44,432 nucleotides of DNA from Site-B1 sp963722665 (GTDB taxonomy: Bacteria > Bacteroidota > Bacteroidia > Flavobacteriales > Flavobacteriaceae), in the NCBI GenBank assembly GCA_963722665.1, contig CAVRNW010000008.1:1-44432 (forward strand), given 5' to 3'. The translations under genes and the position numbers were made by a program. The number at the start of each line of letters is the position of its first letter. Positions within the stretch are counted from its first letter, which is position 1. Shown piece after piece: positions 26,149 through 35,492 of this stretch. The notes under the pieces are model-generated. The model was not told where the DNA came from. It worked only from the letters and a program-made list of their open reading frames with translations, and searched no databases.

Positions 26149-27777
26149 ATGATAAAACTGATGCAAAAACTGACTAGATCTTTAAGTACATATATGTTAG
26201 GCTGCAGTGTTTTTATAATTGTAGCTGGTTGTGGGAAAAATACAAAGCTTAATAAAGATCACTTAGTATTTAGATATAATGAGCATGCCAATATAAACTC
26301 ACTCGATCCGGCATTTTCAAGGACTTTGCAAGATACATGGGTAGCCAATCAATTGTTTAGTAGCCTGGTTGAAATGGACAGTGACTTGAATATTATTCCA
26401 AGTATTGCCAAGGACTGGGCTATTTCAGAAAATGCTCTCACCTACACATTTTCATTACGCGATGATGTTTATTTTCACAAGCATAATTTGTTTGGAAAAG
26501 ATTCGACACGATTGGTTGTTGCTGAAGATTTCACTTATAGCTTTAATCGCTTGAGAGATGAAAAAATTGCGGCTCCCGGAAGTTGGGTCTTGAACAAAGT
26601 TGATGATTTCAAAGCGCTTAACGATACAACTTTTCAAATAAGCTTAACACAACCATTTCCGGCTTTTATTGGCTTACTATCCATGAAATACTGCTCGGTC
26701 GTTCCCAAAGAAATAGTAGAGCACTATGGTAGCGATTTTAGGTCTAACCCAATTGGAACGGGACCATTTAAATTTAAACGATGGGAAGAGAATATTAAAC
26801 TCATCTTCAGAAAAAATAATCAGTATTTTGAAAAAGACTCAAGTGGTAATTCACTTCCTTATCTGGAGGCCATTTCCATCACATTCTTACCGGATAAACA
26901 AAGTGAGTTCTTGCAATTTACTCAAGGTAATATCGATTTTTTAAATAGTTTGGATGCATCTTACAAAGATGAATTGTTAACCAGTGATGGCAGATTACGC
27001 GAGAATTATGCTGAATCTGTTAATATGATTCGCGGACCATATTTAAATACCGAATATTTAGGGTTTTACTTAGACTCCAAAACTCCTGAAATACAATCAG
27101 AATTAATAAGAAAAGCAATAAATTATGGGTTCGATAGAAAAAAGATGATGACCTATTTACGCAATGGCATTGGTAATCCTGCCAATGGTGGTTTTATCCC
27201 AATAGGTTTGCAAGGGCACGATGAATCCATTGGATTTACATATAAGCCCGCAAAAGCGAAACAACTCATAGACCAATTCAAAAAAGAAAGCGGTATAGCA
27301 AACCCTGAAATTACATTAACAACAACTAATAATTACCTTAGCTTTTGTGAATTTATACAACAGGAACTTGAAAAAACCGGCTTGATAATTAATTTAGATG
27401 TTATGCCTGAGTCATCTTTGAGAGCTGCCAGGTCCAATGGTAAGGTAGATATGTTCAGGAGTTCATGGATTGCCGACTATTTGGATGCTGAGAACTATTT
27501 ATCGATATTCTACAGCAAGAATTTTGCACCAAACGGATCTAATTATTTTCACTTTAAAAATCTACAATTGGATAGTTTATATAATAAAGCATTCACCATT
27601 ACTAATATTGAAGAAAGAAAACATTTGTATACTAAAATGGACTCTATAGCAATGCAAAATGCCATTATGGTACCTTTATATTATGATGAGGTAATTCGTT
27701 TTACTCGAAAAAATGTTGTTGGTTTAGGTATTAACCCTATCAATCTATTGGATTTAAAAAGGGTTAGAAAAAACTAA
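26149..27777 (+). CDS. Peptide ABC transporter substrate-binding lipoprotein (SBP family 5)
   Basis: The 542-residue product has a lipoprotein signal (STYMLGCSVFIIVAGC). A solute-binding family 5 domain of the OppA/DppA type follows: HANINSLDPAFSRTLQDTWVANQLF, FSLRDDVYFHKHNLFG, the conserved PIGTGPFKFKRWEE near residue 200, and AINYGFDRKKMMTYLRNG near 325. It binds oligopeptides or similar molecules on the outer face of the inner membrane. No permease or ATPase gene is adjacent, so its transporter is elsewhere. An ATG at 26161 is an alternative start. The 3' end overlaps the GlmU-like gene by four bases. Confidence 0.88.
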   Translation: MIKLMQKLTRSLSTYMLGCSVFIIVAGCGKNTKLNKDHLVFRYNEHANINSLDPAFSRTLQDTWVANQLFSSLVEMDSDLNIIPSIAKDWAISENALTYTFSLRDDVYFHKHNLFGKDSTRLVVAEDFTYSFNRLRDEKIAAPGSWVLNKVDDFKALNDTTFQISLTQPFPAFIGLLSMKYCSVVPKEIVEHYGSDFRSNPIGTGPFKFKRWEENIKLIFRKNNQYFEKDSSGNSLPYLEAISITFLPDKQSEFLQFTQGNIDFLNSLDASYKDELLTSDGRLRENYAESVNMIRGPYLNTEYLGFYLDSKTPEIQSELIRKAINYGFDRKKMMTYLRNGIGNPANGGFIPIGLQGHDESIGFTYKPAKAKQLIDQFKKESGIANPEITLTTTNNYLSFCEFIQQELEKTGLIINLDVMPESSLRAARSNGKVDMFRSSWIADYLDAENYLSIFYSKNFAPNGSNYFHFKNLQLDSLYNKAFTITNIEERKHLYTKMDSIAMQNAIMVPLYYDEVIRFTRKNVVGLGINPINLLDLKRVRKN

Positions 27778-28955
27778 TTATCCTGCTTTCTGAATTTCTT
27801 TGTTTCTTCAAAAACATGTAATAAAATAGCTTCATCTTGTTTGGTAAATTCCACACCACGTCTATCCATAACTACCTTTGCAACTTCAAATGCCTTTTTT
27901 GTTAAGTAGTTCGTAAATCCACTGCTTCCACCCCATGAAAAACTAGGTATGAAATTACGAGGGTACCCACTTCCATAAATATTGGCGCTTACACCCACAA
28001 CCGTTCCTGTATTGAACATCGTATTGATGCCGCATTTGCTGTGGTCTCCCATCATAAGCCCGCAAAACTGTAATCCAGTTCTGGAAAAACCTTCGGTATT
28101 ATAATCCCATAGTCTTACCTCAGCATAATTATTTTTGAGATTAGAAGTGTTGGTATCTGCTCCAATATTGCACCATTCTCCTAAAACAGAATTTCCTAAA
28201 AATCCCTCATGTCCTTTATTGGAGTAACCAAAAAGCACTGAATTATTAACTTCACCACCAAGTCTGCAATGTGGTCCCGCAGTAGTCGGCCCATAAATTT
28301 TAGAACCTAGTTTAACAACTGCGCCTTCGCACAATGCAAAGGGACCTCTAATTACACTTCCCTCCATGATTAAGGTGTCCTTTCCAATATAAATTGGTCC
28401 AGTGCTCGCATTAAGGGTTGCAAACTCCAATTTTGCTCCCTCTTCAATAAAAACATTCTTTGAATCGATAACATTTATAGATGTTGGAATGGGTTGGGAA
28501 CTTCGGTTTTTAGTTATTAATTCAAAATCATCCTGTAGGGCATCACCATTTTTGGCAAAGATATCCCATGTGTTTTCAATTTTAAGAATATCATCATTAA
28601 ATTCAATAGCCTCGTAGTCATCAAAATCTATATCTTCCTGTGTATCATTTGTAAAAAAGGCAATAACCTCTTCTTCTTTAAAAATCGCTTGATTTTCTTT
28701 TAGTTCCTTGATGAGTTCGACAATTTCATAATTTGGTAAGTAGGAAGCATTGATCATTATGTTCTGCTCCATTTCTACCATAGGATATTTATCAGATAAA
28801 TAATCCTCTGTAACGGTTGTTGTAGTGAATCCTAAATAAGCTTCCCATTTCTCTCTAATGGTCAAAATACCAATTCGAATTTCGGCAACCGGTCTTGTAA
28901 AAGTAAAAGGCAATAGATTATTTCGAGAAGGACCATCAAAAAGAATATAATTCAT
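27774..28955 (-). CDS. GlmU-like sugar-nucleotidyltransferase family protein
   Basis: The 393-residue product begins NYILFDGPSRNNLLPFTFTRPVAEIRIG, a degenerate nucleotidyltransferase domain without the usual GxGTRM loop. From about residue 180 to 340 it has a left-handed beta-helix of hexapeptides (IYIGKDTLIMEGSVIRGP, GSKIYGPTTAGPHCRLGG, SVLFGYSNKGHEGFLGNSVLG, GTVVGVSANIYGSG). It belongs to a conserved Bacteroidota family annotated as GlmU family or putative sugar nucleotidyl transferase. Its reaction is not certain. It is likely in one transcription unit downstream of no other gene; rpmE2 upstream is separated by a terminator. Confidence 0.82.
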   Translation of the reverse strand: MNYILFDGPSRNNLLPFTFTRPVAEIRIGILTIREKWEAYLGFTTTTVTEDYLSDKYPMVEMEQNIMINASYLPNYEIVELIKELKENQAIFKEEEVIAFFTNDTQEDIDFDDYEAIEFNDDILKIENTWDIFAKNGDALQDDFELITKNRSSQPIPTSINVIDSKNVFIEEGAKLEFATLNASTGPIYIGKDTLIMEGSVIRGPFALCEGAVVKLGSKIYGPTTAGPHCRLGGEVNNSVLFGYSNKGHEGFLGNSVLGEWCNIGADTNTSNLKNNYAEVRLWDYNTEGFSRTGLQFCGLMMGDHSKCGINTMFNTGTVVGVSANIYGSGYPRNFIPSFSWGGSSGFTNYLTKKAFEVAKVVMDRRGVEFTKQDEAILLHVFEETKKFRKQDN

Positions 28956-28980
28956 GAGTTTGCTTTTATGTAAAAATAAA

Positions 28981-29007
28981 AAAGCCTTTCAATAGTTGAA
29001 AGGCTTT
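28981..29007 (-). terminator. Terminator of rpmE2
   Basis: AAAGCCTTTCAA and TTGAAAGGCTTT form a 12-bp perfect stem with a three-base loop. A T-rich tract follows on the minus strand. It lies 24 bases after the rpmE2 stop. Confidence 0.85.
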
Positions 29008-29031
29008 CATTAAATATATTTTGTTGCAAGC

Positions 29032-29283
29032 TTATTTTTTAAACTTCGCATATTTATTCTTGAACTTATCAATACGTCCTGCAGTATCCACCAATTTAGA
29101 TTTTCCTGTATAATACGGATGCGATGTTCTGGATATCTCCATCTTTACTAAAGGGTACTCAACACCATCAACCTCAATGGTTTCGCTTGTATTTGCCGTA
29201 GATTTCGTTAAAAACACATCGTCATTTGACATGTCTTTAAATGCAACTAATCTATAATTCTTTGGATGTATATCTTTTCTCAT
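29032..29283 (-). CDS. rpmE2: 50S ribosomal protein L31 type B
   Basis: The 83-residue product starts RKDIHPKNYRLVAFKDMSNDDVFLTKST and contains MEISRTSHPYYTGKSKLVDTAGRIDKFKNKYAKF. It lacks the CxxC pairs of zinc-binding L31, so it is the type B (zinc-free) form. Many bacteria hold this form under zinc control; here it has a strong housekeeping-type promoter and a terminator of its own and may be the only L31. No Zur-like operator is evident. Confidence 0.96.
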   Translation of the reverse strand: MRKDIHPKNYRLVAFKDMSNDDVFLTKSTANTSETIEVDGVEYPLVKMEISRTSHPYYTGKSKLVDTAGRIDKFKNKYAKFKK

Positions 29284-29321
29284 CTCTAAATCAATAAAAC
29301 TTCATAACTTTTTTCGAGTTG

Positions 29322-29351
29322 CAAATTTAAGTATTTTTTATAAATGTGCAA
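29322..29351 (-). promoter_or_regulatory. rpmE2 promoter (Bacteroidota type)
   Basis: On the minus strand TTG, 19 bases, then TAAATTTG match the -33/-7 consensus of Bacteroidota with ideal spacing. It lies about 40 bases before the rpmE2 ATG. Confidence 0.7.
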
Positions 29352-29443
29352 TATATTTTTACAATTTTATTATTTAAAGTTTATGTAACGATTTGCTATA
29401 TTTGTTCACTAACTATTTGTTAAACTAATTAATCAAAATTAAA

Positions 29444-29962
29444 ATGGAATCACAAAAAATTACTCCTGGTAAATTTGCTTTAAATTATGGTCTGGTCCTT
29501 GGATTAGTAATGATTATTATTGGAGTGTTAACCTATGTTACAGGAATGGCTTTAGAATTAGTACAATGGCCGCAATGGTTATATTATATTATTTTCCCTG
29601 TTACTGTTATATACGCCATTTCTCAATACAAAAAAAGTAATGGCAATCTATTAAGTTTGGGAGAAGCAATTAAAATAGGTGTTATAATTGGTGTTATCAG
29701 TGGGCTTGTTTATGCTGCGTATGGTTTAATATTCAATTACATAATCGATCCTGAGTTTATGGATCTAATGATGGAGGCTTCCAGAGATAAAATGCTTGAA
29801 AATCCGAATATGACTGAAGAAATTGTGGATCAAAGTATGGCAATGATGGAGAAATTCATGAATCCTTTAGTTGGAACAGCCATTTGGATAGCATTAAGTG
29901 CATTTTTCGGCTTACTCTACTCCTTAATTGGAGGTCTAGTGATGAAAAAAGAGCAAGAATAA
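29444..29962 (+). CDS. DUF4199 membrane protein
   Basis: The 172-residue product has four hydrophobic helices (about residues 12-35, 42-60, 75-95, 145-167). The family motif GKFALNYGLVLGLVMIIIG starts it and ISQYKKSNGNLLSLGEAIKIG lies near the middle. A Met-rich helical segment (MDLMMEASRDKMLENPNMTEE) lies between helices 3 and 4. DUF4199 is restricted mostly to Bacteroidota; its function is unknown. The GT2 gene begins three bases after the stop, a pairing that I recall as common, which suggests a shared role in envelope lipid or glycan work. A TATATTTG -7 element lies at 29397-29404. Confidence 0.88.
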   Translation: MESQKITPGKFALNYGLVLGLVMIIIGVLTYVTGMALELVQWPQWLYYIIFPVTVIYAISQYKKSNGNLLSLGEAIKIGVIIGVISGLVYAAYGLIFNYIIDPEFMDLMMEASRDKMLENPNMTEEIVDQSMAMMEKFMNPLVGTAIWIALSAFFGLLYSLIGGLVMKKEQE

Positions 29963-29965
29963 TAT

Positions 29966-30910
29966 ATGAATATATCAGTAGTCATACCGCTACTTAACGA
30001 ACAAGAGTCTTTAAAGGAATTACATGATTGGATTGCAAATGTTATGCAATCCAATCGTTTTTCTTATGAAATTATTTTCATTGATGATGGCAGTACAGAT
30101 GATTCATGGAAAACCATAAAGCAATTGTATAGCCAAAACACAAATGTAAAAGGCATCCGGTTTTTAAAGAATTTTGGTAAATCACAGGCACTTCATGCCG
30201 GATTCGCCAAGGCAGAAGGTGATGTAGTCATTACAATGGATGCAGATTTGCAGGACAATCCTGAAGAAATACCAGAATTATATGATCTAATTACGAAACA
30301 AGGGCTTGATTTGGTATCTGGTTGGAAGAAAAAAAGATATGACTCTCTAATTTCAAAGAATCTACCATCAAAACTATTCAACTGGGCAGCAAGACGAACC
30401 TCCGGTTTAAAACTTCACGACTTTAACTGCGGATTAAAAGCATTTAAAAAAAGTGTCATTAAGAACATTGAAGTTAGAGGTGAAATGCATAGATATATTC
30501 CTGTTTTAGCTAAAAATGCAGGCTTTACTAAAATTGGGGAAAAAGTGGTTACCCACCAAGCAAGAAAATATGGAAAAACTAAATTTGGAATGAATAGATT
30601 CAGAAATGGATTTTTAGATCTTGTAACAATTTGGTTTATTTCCAGGTTCGGAAAAAGACCTATGCACTTATTTGGAACTTTGGGAGTTATGATGTTTCTG
30701 GCTGGTTTTGCCTTTGCATTATATCTGGGTATAGATAAACTTTTCTTTAATACTTCAGGAAGGCTAATTACTCAACGGCCACAGTTTTATTTAGCATTAG
30801 CAACAATGATAATTGGCACACAATTCTTTGTGGCTGGTTTTTTAGGCGAAATCATTCTTCGTTCCAAACAAAATGAAAATCGTTACCTGGTAAAAGAAGA
30901 GCTTAACTAA
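29966..30910 (+). CDS. GT2 glycosyltransferase with two C-terminal membrane helices (DPM/ArnC-like)
   Basis: The 314-residue product has a GT-A fold with ISVVIPLLNEQESLKEL, the nucleotide pocket FIDDGSTDDSW near residue 40, and the metal-binding DXD in TMDADLQDNPEEI near 92. Two membrane helices lie at about 235-255 and 270-295. Enzymes of this layout transfer a sugar from a nucleotide donor to a polyprenyl phosphate at the inner membrane. It is linked to the DUF4199 gene and followed by a phosphosugar mutase, which could supply the sugar phosphate precursor. The exact sugar is unknown. Confidence 0.9.
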   Translation: MNISVVIPLLNEQESLKELHDWIANVMQSNRFSYEIIFIDDGSTDDSWKTIKQLYSQNTNVKGIRFLKNFGKSQALHAGFAKAEGDVVITMDADLQDNPEEIPELYDLITKQGLDLVSGWKKKRYDSLISKNLPSKLFNWAARRTSGLKLHDFNCGLKAFKKSVIKNIEVRGEMHRYIPVLAKNAGFTKIGEKVVTHQARKYGKTKFGMNRFRNGFLDLVTIWFISRFGKRPMHLFGTLGVMMFLAGFAFALYLGIDKLFFNTSGRLITQRPQFYLALATMIIGTQFFVAGFLGEIILRSKQNENRYLVKEELN

Positions 30911-30994
30911 TACTCAATATTGAGCTGAAATTGAACACTTAGGATATAAAACAACATATTATTAAATTATTATTAAATCTAATTTTTACTCGAC

Positions 30995-32722
30995 ATGATC
31001 TATATTAAACCAGAAATTTTAGAAAGGATCAATACTTGGTTGACTCCTACATTTGATAAAAAAACACAGGAATTTATCAAGGATAGTATTGCAAACAAAC
31101 CAAAGGAAATTCAAGAAAGTTTTTATAAGGATCTCGAATTTGGAACTGGTGGTATGCGGGGCATTATGGGTGTTGGCACCAATAGAATTAATAAATATAC
31201 TCTTGGAAAAAACACTCAGGGACTGAGTAATTATCTGCATAAAAGCTTTCCAAATGAAACCGTAAAGGTAGCAATTGCCTACGACTGCAGGCATAATAGT
31301 GACTCATTGGCTAAACTTGTCGCCGATGTGTTTTCAGCAAATAACATCAAAGTTTATCTTTTTGAAGAATTAAGACCTACTCCGGAATTATCATTTGCTT
31401 TAAAGCATTTGAAATGTCATTGCGGAATTGTACTGACAGCGTCACACAATCCCCCGGAATACAACGGGTATAAGGTATATTGGCAAGATGGTGGCCAGTT
31501 AGTACCTCCTTATGATGAAGAAATAATAGATGAGATCAATAGCCTTGATTATTCTGAAATTAAATTTAAAGCCAACGAAAAATTGATCCAATATATTGGA
31601 AAAGACGTGGATGATGTATTTATTGATGAATCATTAAAAAATGCGAATTTCACTTCCCAAAAGGCTAAGGACAATTTGTGTATTGTATTTACTTCGTTAC
31701 ACGGAACGTCTATAACAATTATTCCAGAAACTTTAAAACGAGCTGGTTATAAAAATGTTCACATCGTAAAGGAACAGGAAAAACCGGATGGAAATTTTCC
31801 TACTGTGGTATCACCTAATCCTGAAGAACCCGAAGCTTTAAAAATGGCTTTGAAATTAGCAGAAAAAGTAAATGCCGATATTGTCATAGGAACCGATCCT
31901 GATTGTGATAGATTAGGTGTTGCTGTGAGAAATCTCGAAAATAAGCTTCAATTATTAAATGGTAATCAGACCATGGTTGTGATGACAGAATTTCTATTGA
32001 GTGAATGGAAAAAACAAGGTAAGATAAAAGGTAAAGAATTTATCGGATCAACTATTGTATCCACTCCAATGATGAGTCAGCTGGCCAAAGATTATGGTGT
32101 GGAAAGCAAAATAGGTTTAACCGGCTTCAAATGGATAGCCAAAATGATAAAAGATTTTCCTGAATTGGATTTTGTAGGAGGTGGAGAGGAAAGTTTCGGA
32201 TTCATGGTGGGTGATTTTGTTAGGGATAAAGATGCGGTTACTTCTACTCTTCTGGCCTGTGAAATTGCAGCAAATGCAAAAGCTAAGGGCAGTTCTATTT
32301 TTAAGCATTTAATTCAATTATATGTGAATCACGGATTTTATAAAGAACGATTGATCTCTTTGACTAAAAAAGGTATTGAAGGCGCCGAGGAAATAAAACA
32401 AATGATGGTAGATGCCCGTAAAAATCCTTTGAAGAAGGTAAACGGATCCAAGGTTATAAGAATAGAAGATTATAAATTGTCAATTGCCAAGAATTTAATT
32501 ACAGGAAAAGAAGAAACTATTGATATTCCTAAATCAAATGTTCTTATTTATTATACTGAAGATGGCAGTAAAATTGCATTAAGACCTAGTGGTACAGAAC
32601 CTAAAATTAAATTCTATTTTAGTGTTAATACCACCTTGAAAAATGCATCGGAATTTAAAAAAACAGAAGCAGAGTTAGACAATAGAATTGATGCCATCAT
32701 AAAAGATATGAAATTAGCTTAA
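30995..32722 (+). CDS. Phospho-sugar mutase (phosphoglucomutase/phosphomannomutase family)
   Basis: The 575-residue product starts near IKPEILERINTWLTPTFD and has FGTGGMRGIMGVGTNRINKYT near residue 48. The catalytic phosphoserine is in TASHNPPEYNGYKVYW near 150, the metal loop is GTDPDCDRLGVAV near 303, the sugar loop GGGEESFGFMVGDFVRDKDA is near 395, and the phosphate-binding RPSGTEPKIKFYF is near 530. Length fits the long PgcA/PGM2-like group. It interconverts hexose 1- and 6-phosphates. The next gene overlaps its stop by one base, so the two are cotranscribed. Confidence 0.93.
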   Translation: MIYIKPEILERINTWLTPTFDKKTQEFIKDSIANKPKEIQESFYKDLEFGTGGMRGIMGVGTNRINKYTLGKNTQGLSNYLHKSFPNETVKVAIAYDCRHNSDSLAKLVADVFSANNIKVYLFEELRPTPELSFALKHLKCHCGIVLTASHNPPEYNGYKVYWQDGGQLVPPYDEEIIDEINSLDYSEIKFKANEKLIQYIGKDVDDVFIDESLKNANFTSQKAKDNLCIVFTSLHGTSITIIPETLKRAGYKNVHIVKEQEKPDGNFPTVVSPNPEEPEALKMALKLAEKVNADIVIGTDPDCDRLGVAVRNLENKLQLLNGNQTMVVMTEFLLSEWKKQGKIKGKEFIGSTIVSTPMMSQLAKDYGVESKIGLTGFKWIAKMIKDFPELDFVGGGEESFGFMVGDFVRDKDAVTSTLLACEIAANAKAKGSSIFKHLIQLYVNHGFYKERLISLTKKGIEGAEEIKQMMVDARKNPLKKVNGSKVIRIEDYKLSIAKNLITGKEETIDIPKSNVLIYYTEDGSKIALRPSGTEPKIKFYFSVNTTLKNASEFKKTEAELDNRIDAIIKDMKLA

Positions 32723-34548
32723 TGGATTACCTTAAAAAACTATCCAGGTTTTTAATTCCTTATAAAAAGTATGCGGTTTTAAATATTATCAGTAATATTC
32801 TTTATGCCTTATTTAGCACTTTAGCAATGGTGTCTTTAATGCCAATGATTAATGTGCTTTTCGGAGAAGGTGAAAAAGTATATATAAAACCGATTTATGA
32901 AGGCATTAAAAAGGTCAAACCATATCTTGAAGATTCTTTAAATTATTTTATAACCTCAACCATTGAAAAAGATGGGCCTCAACAAGCATTATTGTATATG
33001 ATCATAACAATAATTAGTTTGTTCTTATTGAAAAATCTGTTCAATTACTTGGCATTGTACTTTATGACATTCCTACGAAACGGCGTGTTAAAAGACCTGA
33101 GAAATGAGATCTATAATAAAATAATAACATTGCCTCTATCCTACTTTTCCGAAAAGAAAAAAGGAGATATTATGGCAAGGATCTCAGGTGATGTTAACGA
33201 AGTACAAAACTCTTTATTGGCATTTCTTGAGCTTATTGTAAAAGAACCATTAACCATTGTATTCGCTATTGTGGCAATGTTTATTATCTCATTTGAACTT
33301 ACTATTTTTGTGTTTTTATTTATCCCGGTCGCAGGATACATAATTTCATTAATTGCAAAAACCTTAAGAAAAAGCTCTGAAAAGGTTCAAAAGGAACAAG
33401 GTGAATTTCTCTCAACATTAGAAGAAACTTTAGGTAGCTTGAAAGTCATTAAAAGTTATAATATTGAAAATTATTTCAATAAAAAATTTCAAAGCTCAAC
33501 CTTTCGTTTTTTTAATTTCTCAAATACGCTTCATAACAGACAGCATCTGGCGACCCCTATTAGTGAGTTTCTTGGTATTGTAACAATTGCAATACTACTA
33601 TGGTACGGAGGAAAAATGGTATTAATAGATGACACTCTATCAGGCGGTGCTTTTATTGGTTTTATGGCCTTGGCATATCAGATTCTAACACCTGCAAAGG
33701 CAATATCCAAAGCCAGCTATAGGGTAAAAGTTGGTAATGCTGCTGCTGACCGGGTTTTGGAAGTTTTAGATACAAGATCTACATTGGAAGATAAGCCGAA
33801 TGCAATTGCTAAAGATACTTTCGAAAAGCAAATATTGATTGATAATATCTCTTTTAGGTATGAGGATGATCTTGTATTAGATGATTTTTCATTAAATGTA
33901 GAAAAAGGAAAAACCGTGGCTCTTGTTGGTCAATCTGGAAGTGGAAAATCGACCATTGCTAATCTGGTAACACGTTTTTACGATGTTAACAAAGGAAGTA
34001 TACAAATTGATGATATTGATATTAGAGATTTAAAAAAACATTCACTTAGAGGATTGATGGGGTTAGTGACGCAGGATTCCATTTTATTTAACGACACTGT
34101 AAAAAACAACATTCTTCTTGGTGATCGAAATGCATCAGATGAAGCAATTCTAGAAGCACTAAAAATAGCAAATGCCTGGGAGTTTGTTAAAGATTTACCT
34201 AACGGAATTGACACCAATATTGGAGATTCTGGAAATAAATTATCTGGTGGACAAAAGCAACGTTTAAGTATTGCGCGGGCAGTACTTAAAAATCCACCAA
34301 TAATGATATTGGATGAGGCTACGTCAGCATTAGATACAGAAAGTGAAAGATTAGTTCAGGTAGCTCTTGAAAATATGATGAAGAACAGAACTTCAATAGT
34401 AATCGCGCACAGACTATCAACCATTCAAAAGGCTGATCTTATAGTTGTCATGCAAAAAGGTAAGATTGTCGAACAAGGCAAACACAGTGTGCTACTCAGT
34501 AAAAAAGGCATCTATAGTAATTTGGTAAAAATGCAATCTTTCAATTAA
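32722..34548 (+). CDS. ABC exporter, MsbA-like lipid/multidrug type
   Basis: This 608-residue half-transporter has a six-helix membrane domain (about residues 15-330) and an ATPase domain with Walker A GQSGSGKST near residue 403, Q-loop VTQDSILFND, signature LSGGQKQR near 510, Walker B IMILDEATSALD near 530, and switch IAHRLST. It works as a homodimer. The family includes MsbA, which flips lipid A core, and many drug exporters. Context with a polyprenyl GT2 and a sugar mutase favours lipid or glycolipid export, which is inference. The ATG overlaps the stop of the mutase gene. Confidence 0.9.
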   Translation: MDYLKKLSRFLIPYKKYAVLNIISNILYALFSTLAMVSLMPMINVLFGEGEKVYIKPIYEGIKKVKPYLEDSLNYFITSTIEKDGPQQALLYMIITIISLFLLKNLFNYLALYFMTFLRNGVLKDLRNEIYNKIITLPLSYFSEKKKGDIMARISGDVNEVQNSLLAFLELIVKEPLTIVFAIVAMFIISFELTIFVFLFIPVAGYIISLIAKTLRKSSEKVQKEQGEFLSTLEETLGSLKVIKSYNIENYFNKKFQSSTFRFFNFSNTLHNRQHLATPISEFLGIVTIAILLWYGGKMVLIDDTLSGGAFIGFMALAYQILTPAKAISKASYRVKVGNAAADRVLEVLDTRSTLEDKPNAIAKDTFEKQILIDNISFRYEDDLVLDDFSLNVEKGKTVALVGQSGSGKSTIANLVTRFYDVNKGSIQIDDIDIRDLKKHSLRGLMGLVTQDSILFNDTVKNNILLGDRNASDEAILEALKIANAWEFVKDLPNGIDTNIGDSGNKLSGGQKQRLSIARAVLKNPPIMILDEATSALDTESERLVQVALENMMKNRTSIVIAHRLSTIQKADLIVVMQKGKIVEQGKHSVLLSKKGIYSNLVKMQSFN

Positions 34549-34564
34549 CTTATAAAAGTTAAAA

Positions 34565-34590
34565 GGGATGTAAATTAATACATCCCTTTT
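34565..34590 (+). terminator. Terminator of the mutase-exporter unit
   Basis: GGGATGTA pairs with TACATCCC around loop AATTAA, followed by a run of seven T. It ends the plus-strand run that starts with DUF4199. Confidence 0.85.
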
Positions 34591-34592
34591 TT

Positions 34593-34916
34593 TGTTATAT
34601 TAAAATTTTGAAATTTTAATATAAACCAACCAACTAATCATAATTTCTTTTTCAAAAAGAGATGGAATTTCTTCCATCCCTTTTTAGTTGCTCTATTTAT
34701 CAAGGGGATAATAGAACAGCATAATCAACTGCAAGACAAATGTAATGCATGGTCTATCTTAGAATGAATAAACCCTTTATTAAGAAATCAATGATTCGAT
34801 GAACTGTTATTTTTTGTCGATGAAGGAAATAATTCAGATAATTTTCTTACAATTACAATTATATACATAAGTATTAAACTATTTGTAAATTTGATAGTCT
34901 AAACAATAAACGGATC
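34593..34916. other. Gene-free spacer with a second hairpin
   Basis: No coding frame was recognised in this stretch of about 320 bases. A second terminator-like hairpin lies at 34661-34683 (GATGGAA / TTCCATC, loop TTTC, then five T on the plus strand). It resembles a diverged copy of the first. The rest, 34690-34916, must contain the promoter of the ECF sigma gene, but no convincing TTG / TAnnTTTG pair was found. Confidence 0.5.
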
Positions 34917-35459
34917 ATTATCGAAGAGAAAGAGCTCATCGAACTGCTAAATAACGAGAAAACCAGTGAGCAGGGTTTTAGAAAATTGATATCGCTTTAT
35001 AAAGAGCGATTATACTGGCATATCCGTAAAATAGTAATCAGTCATGATGATGCTGATGATGTTTTACAAAACACGTTGATAAAGGTTTTTAAGAATATAA
35101 GTAATTTTAAAGGGGACAGTAAACTGTTTTCCTGGATGTACAGAATAGCCACTAATGAGGCTATTACACATATAAAAACCAATGCAAAGCATAAGAATCT
35201 ATCAAGTGAAGCATCTCAGAATTTTGCAGTGAACAATTTACAATCTGATGTCTATTTTGAAGGTGATGCCATTCAATTGAAATTACAGCAAGCCATTGCT
35301 TTGTTACCCCAAAAACAGCAACTTGTGTTCAATATGAAGTATTTTGACGATATTAAATACAAAGACATGTCTGAAATTTTAGAAACAAGCGAAGGAGCAT
35401 TAAAAGCCTCTTATCATATAGCCGTTAAAAAAATTGAAGAATATTTAACCAAAAATTAA
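34917..35459 (+). CDS. ECF-type RNA polymerase sigma factor
   Basis: The product has region 2 (KERLYWHIRKIVISHDDADDVLQNTLIKVFKN) and region 4 (ALLPQKQQLVFNMKYFDDIKYKDMSEIL, ALKASYHIAVKKIEEYL). The first ATG-like start in frame, ATA/ATG-type at 34986, would cut off conserved residues. The same frame is open back to IIEEKELIELLNNEKTSEQG, so translation probably begins at the ATT at 34917 or a lost ATG beside it. With that start it has 180 residues. It leads a three-gene unit with a single-TM protein and an exported helical protein. Confidence 0.88.
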   Translation: MIEEKELIELLNNEKTSEQGFRKLISLYKERLYWHIRKIVISHDDADDVLQNTLIKVFKNISNFKGDSKLFSWMYRIATNEAITHIKTNAKHKNLSSEASQNFAVNNLQSDVYFEGDAIQLKLQQAIALLPQKQQLVFNMKYFDDIKYKDMSEILETSEGALKASYHIAVKKIEEYLTKN

Positions 35460-35492
35460 ACTTTTTTAGAGATTTAAAGTCTTATAAATAAG

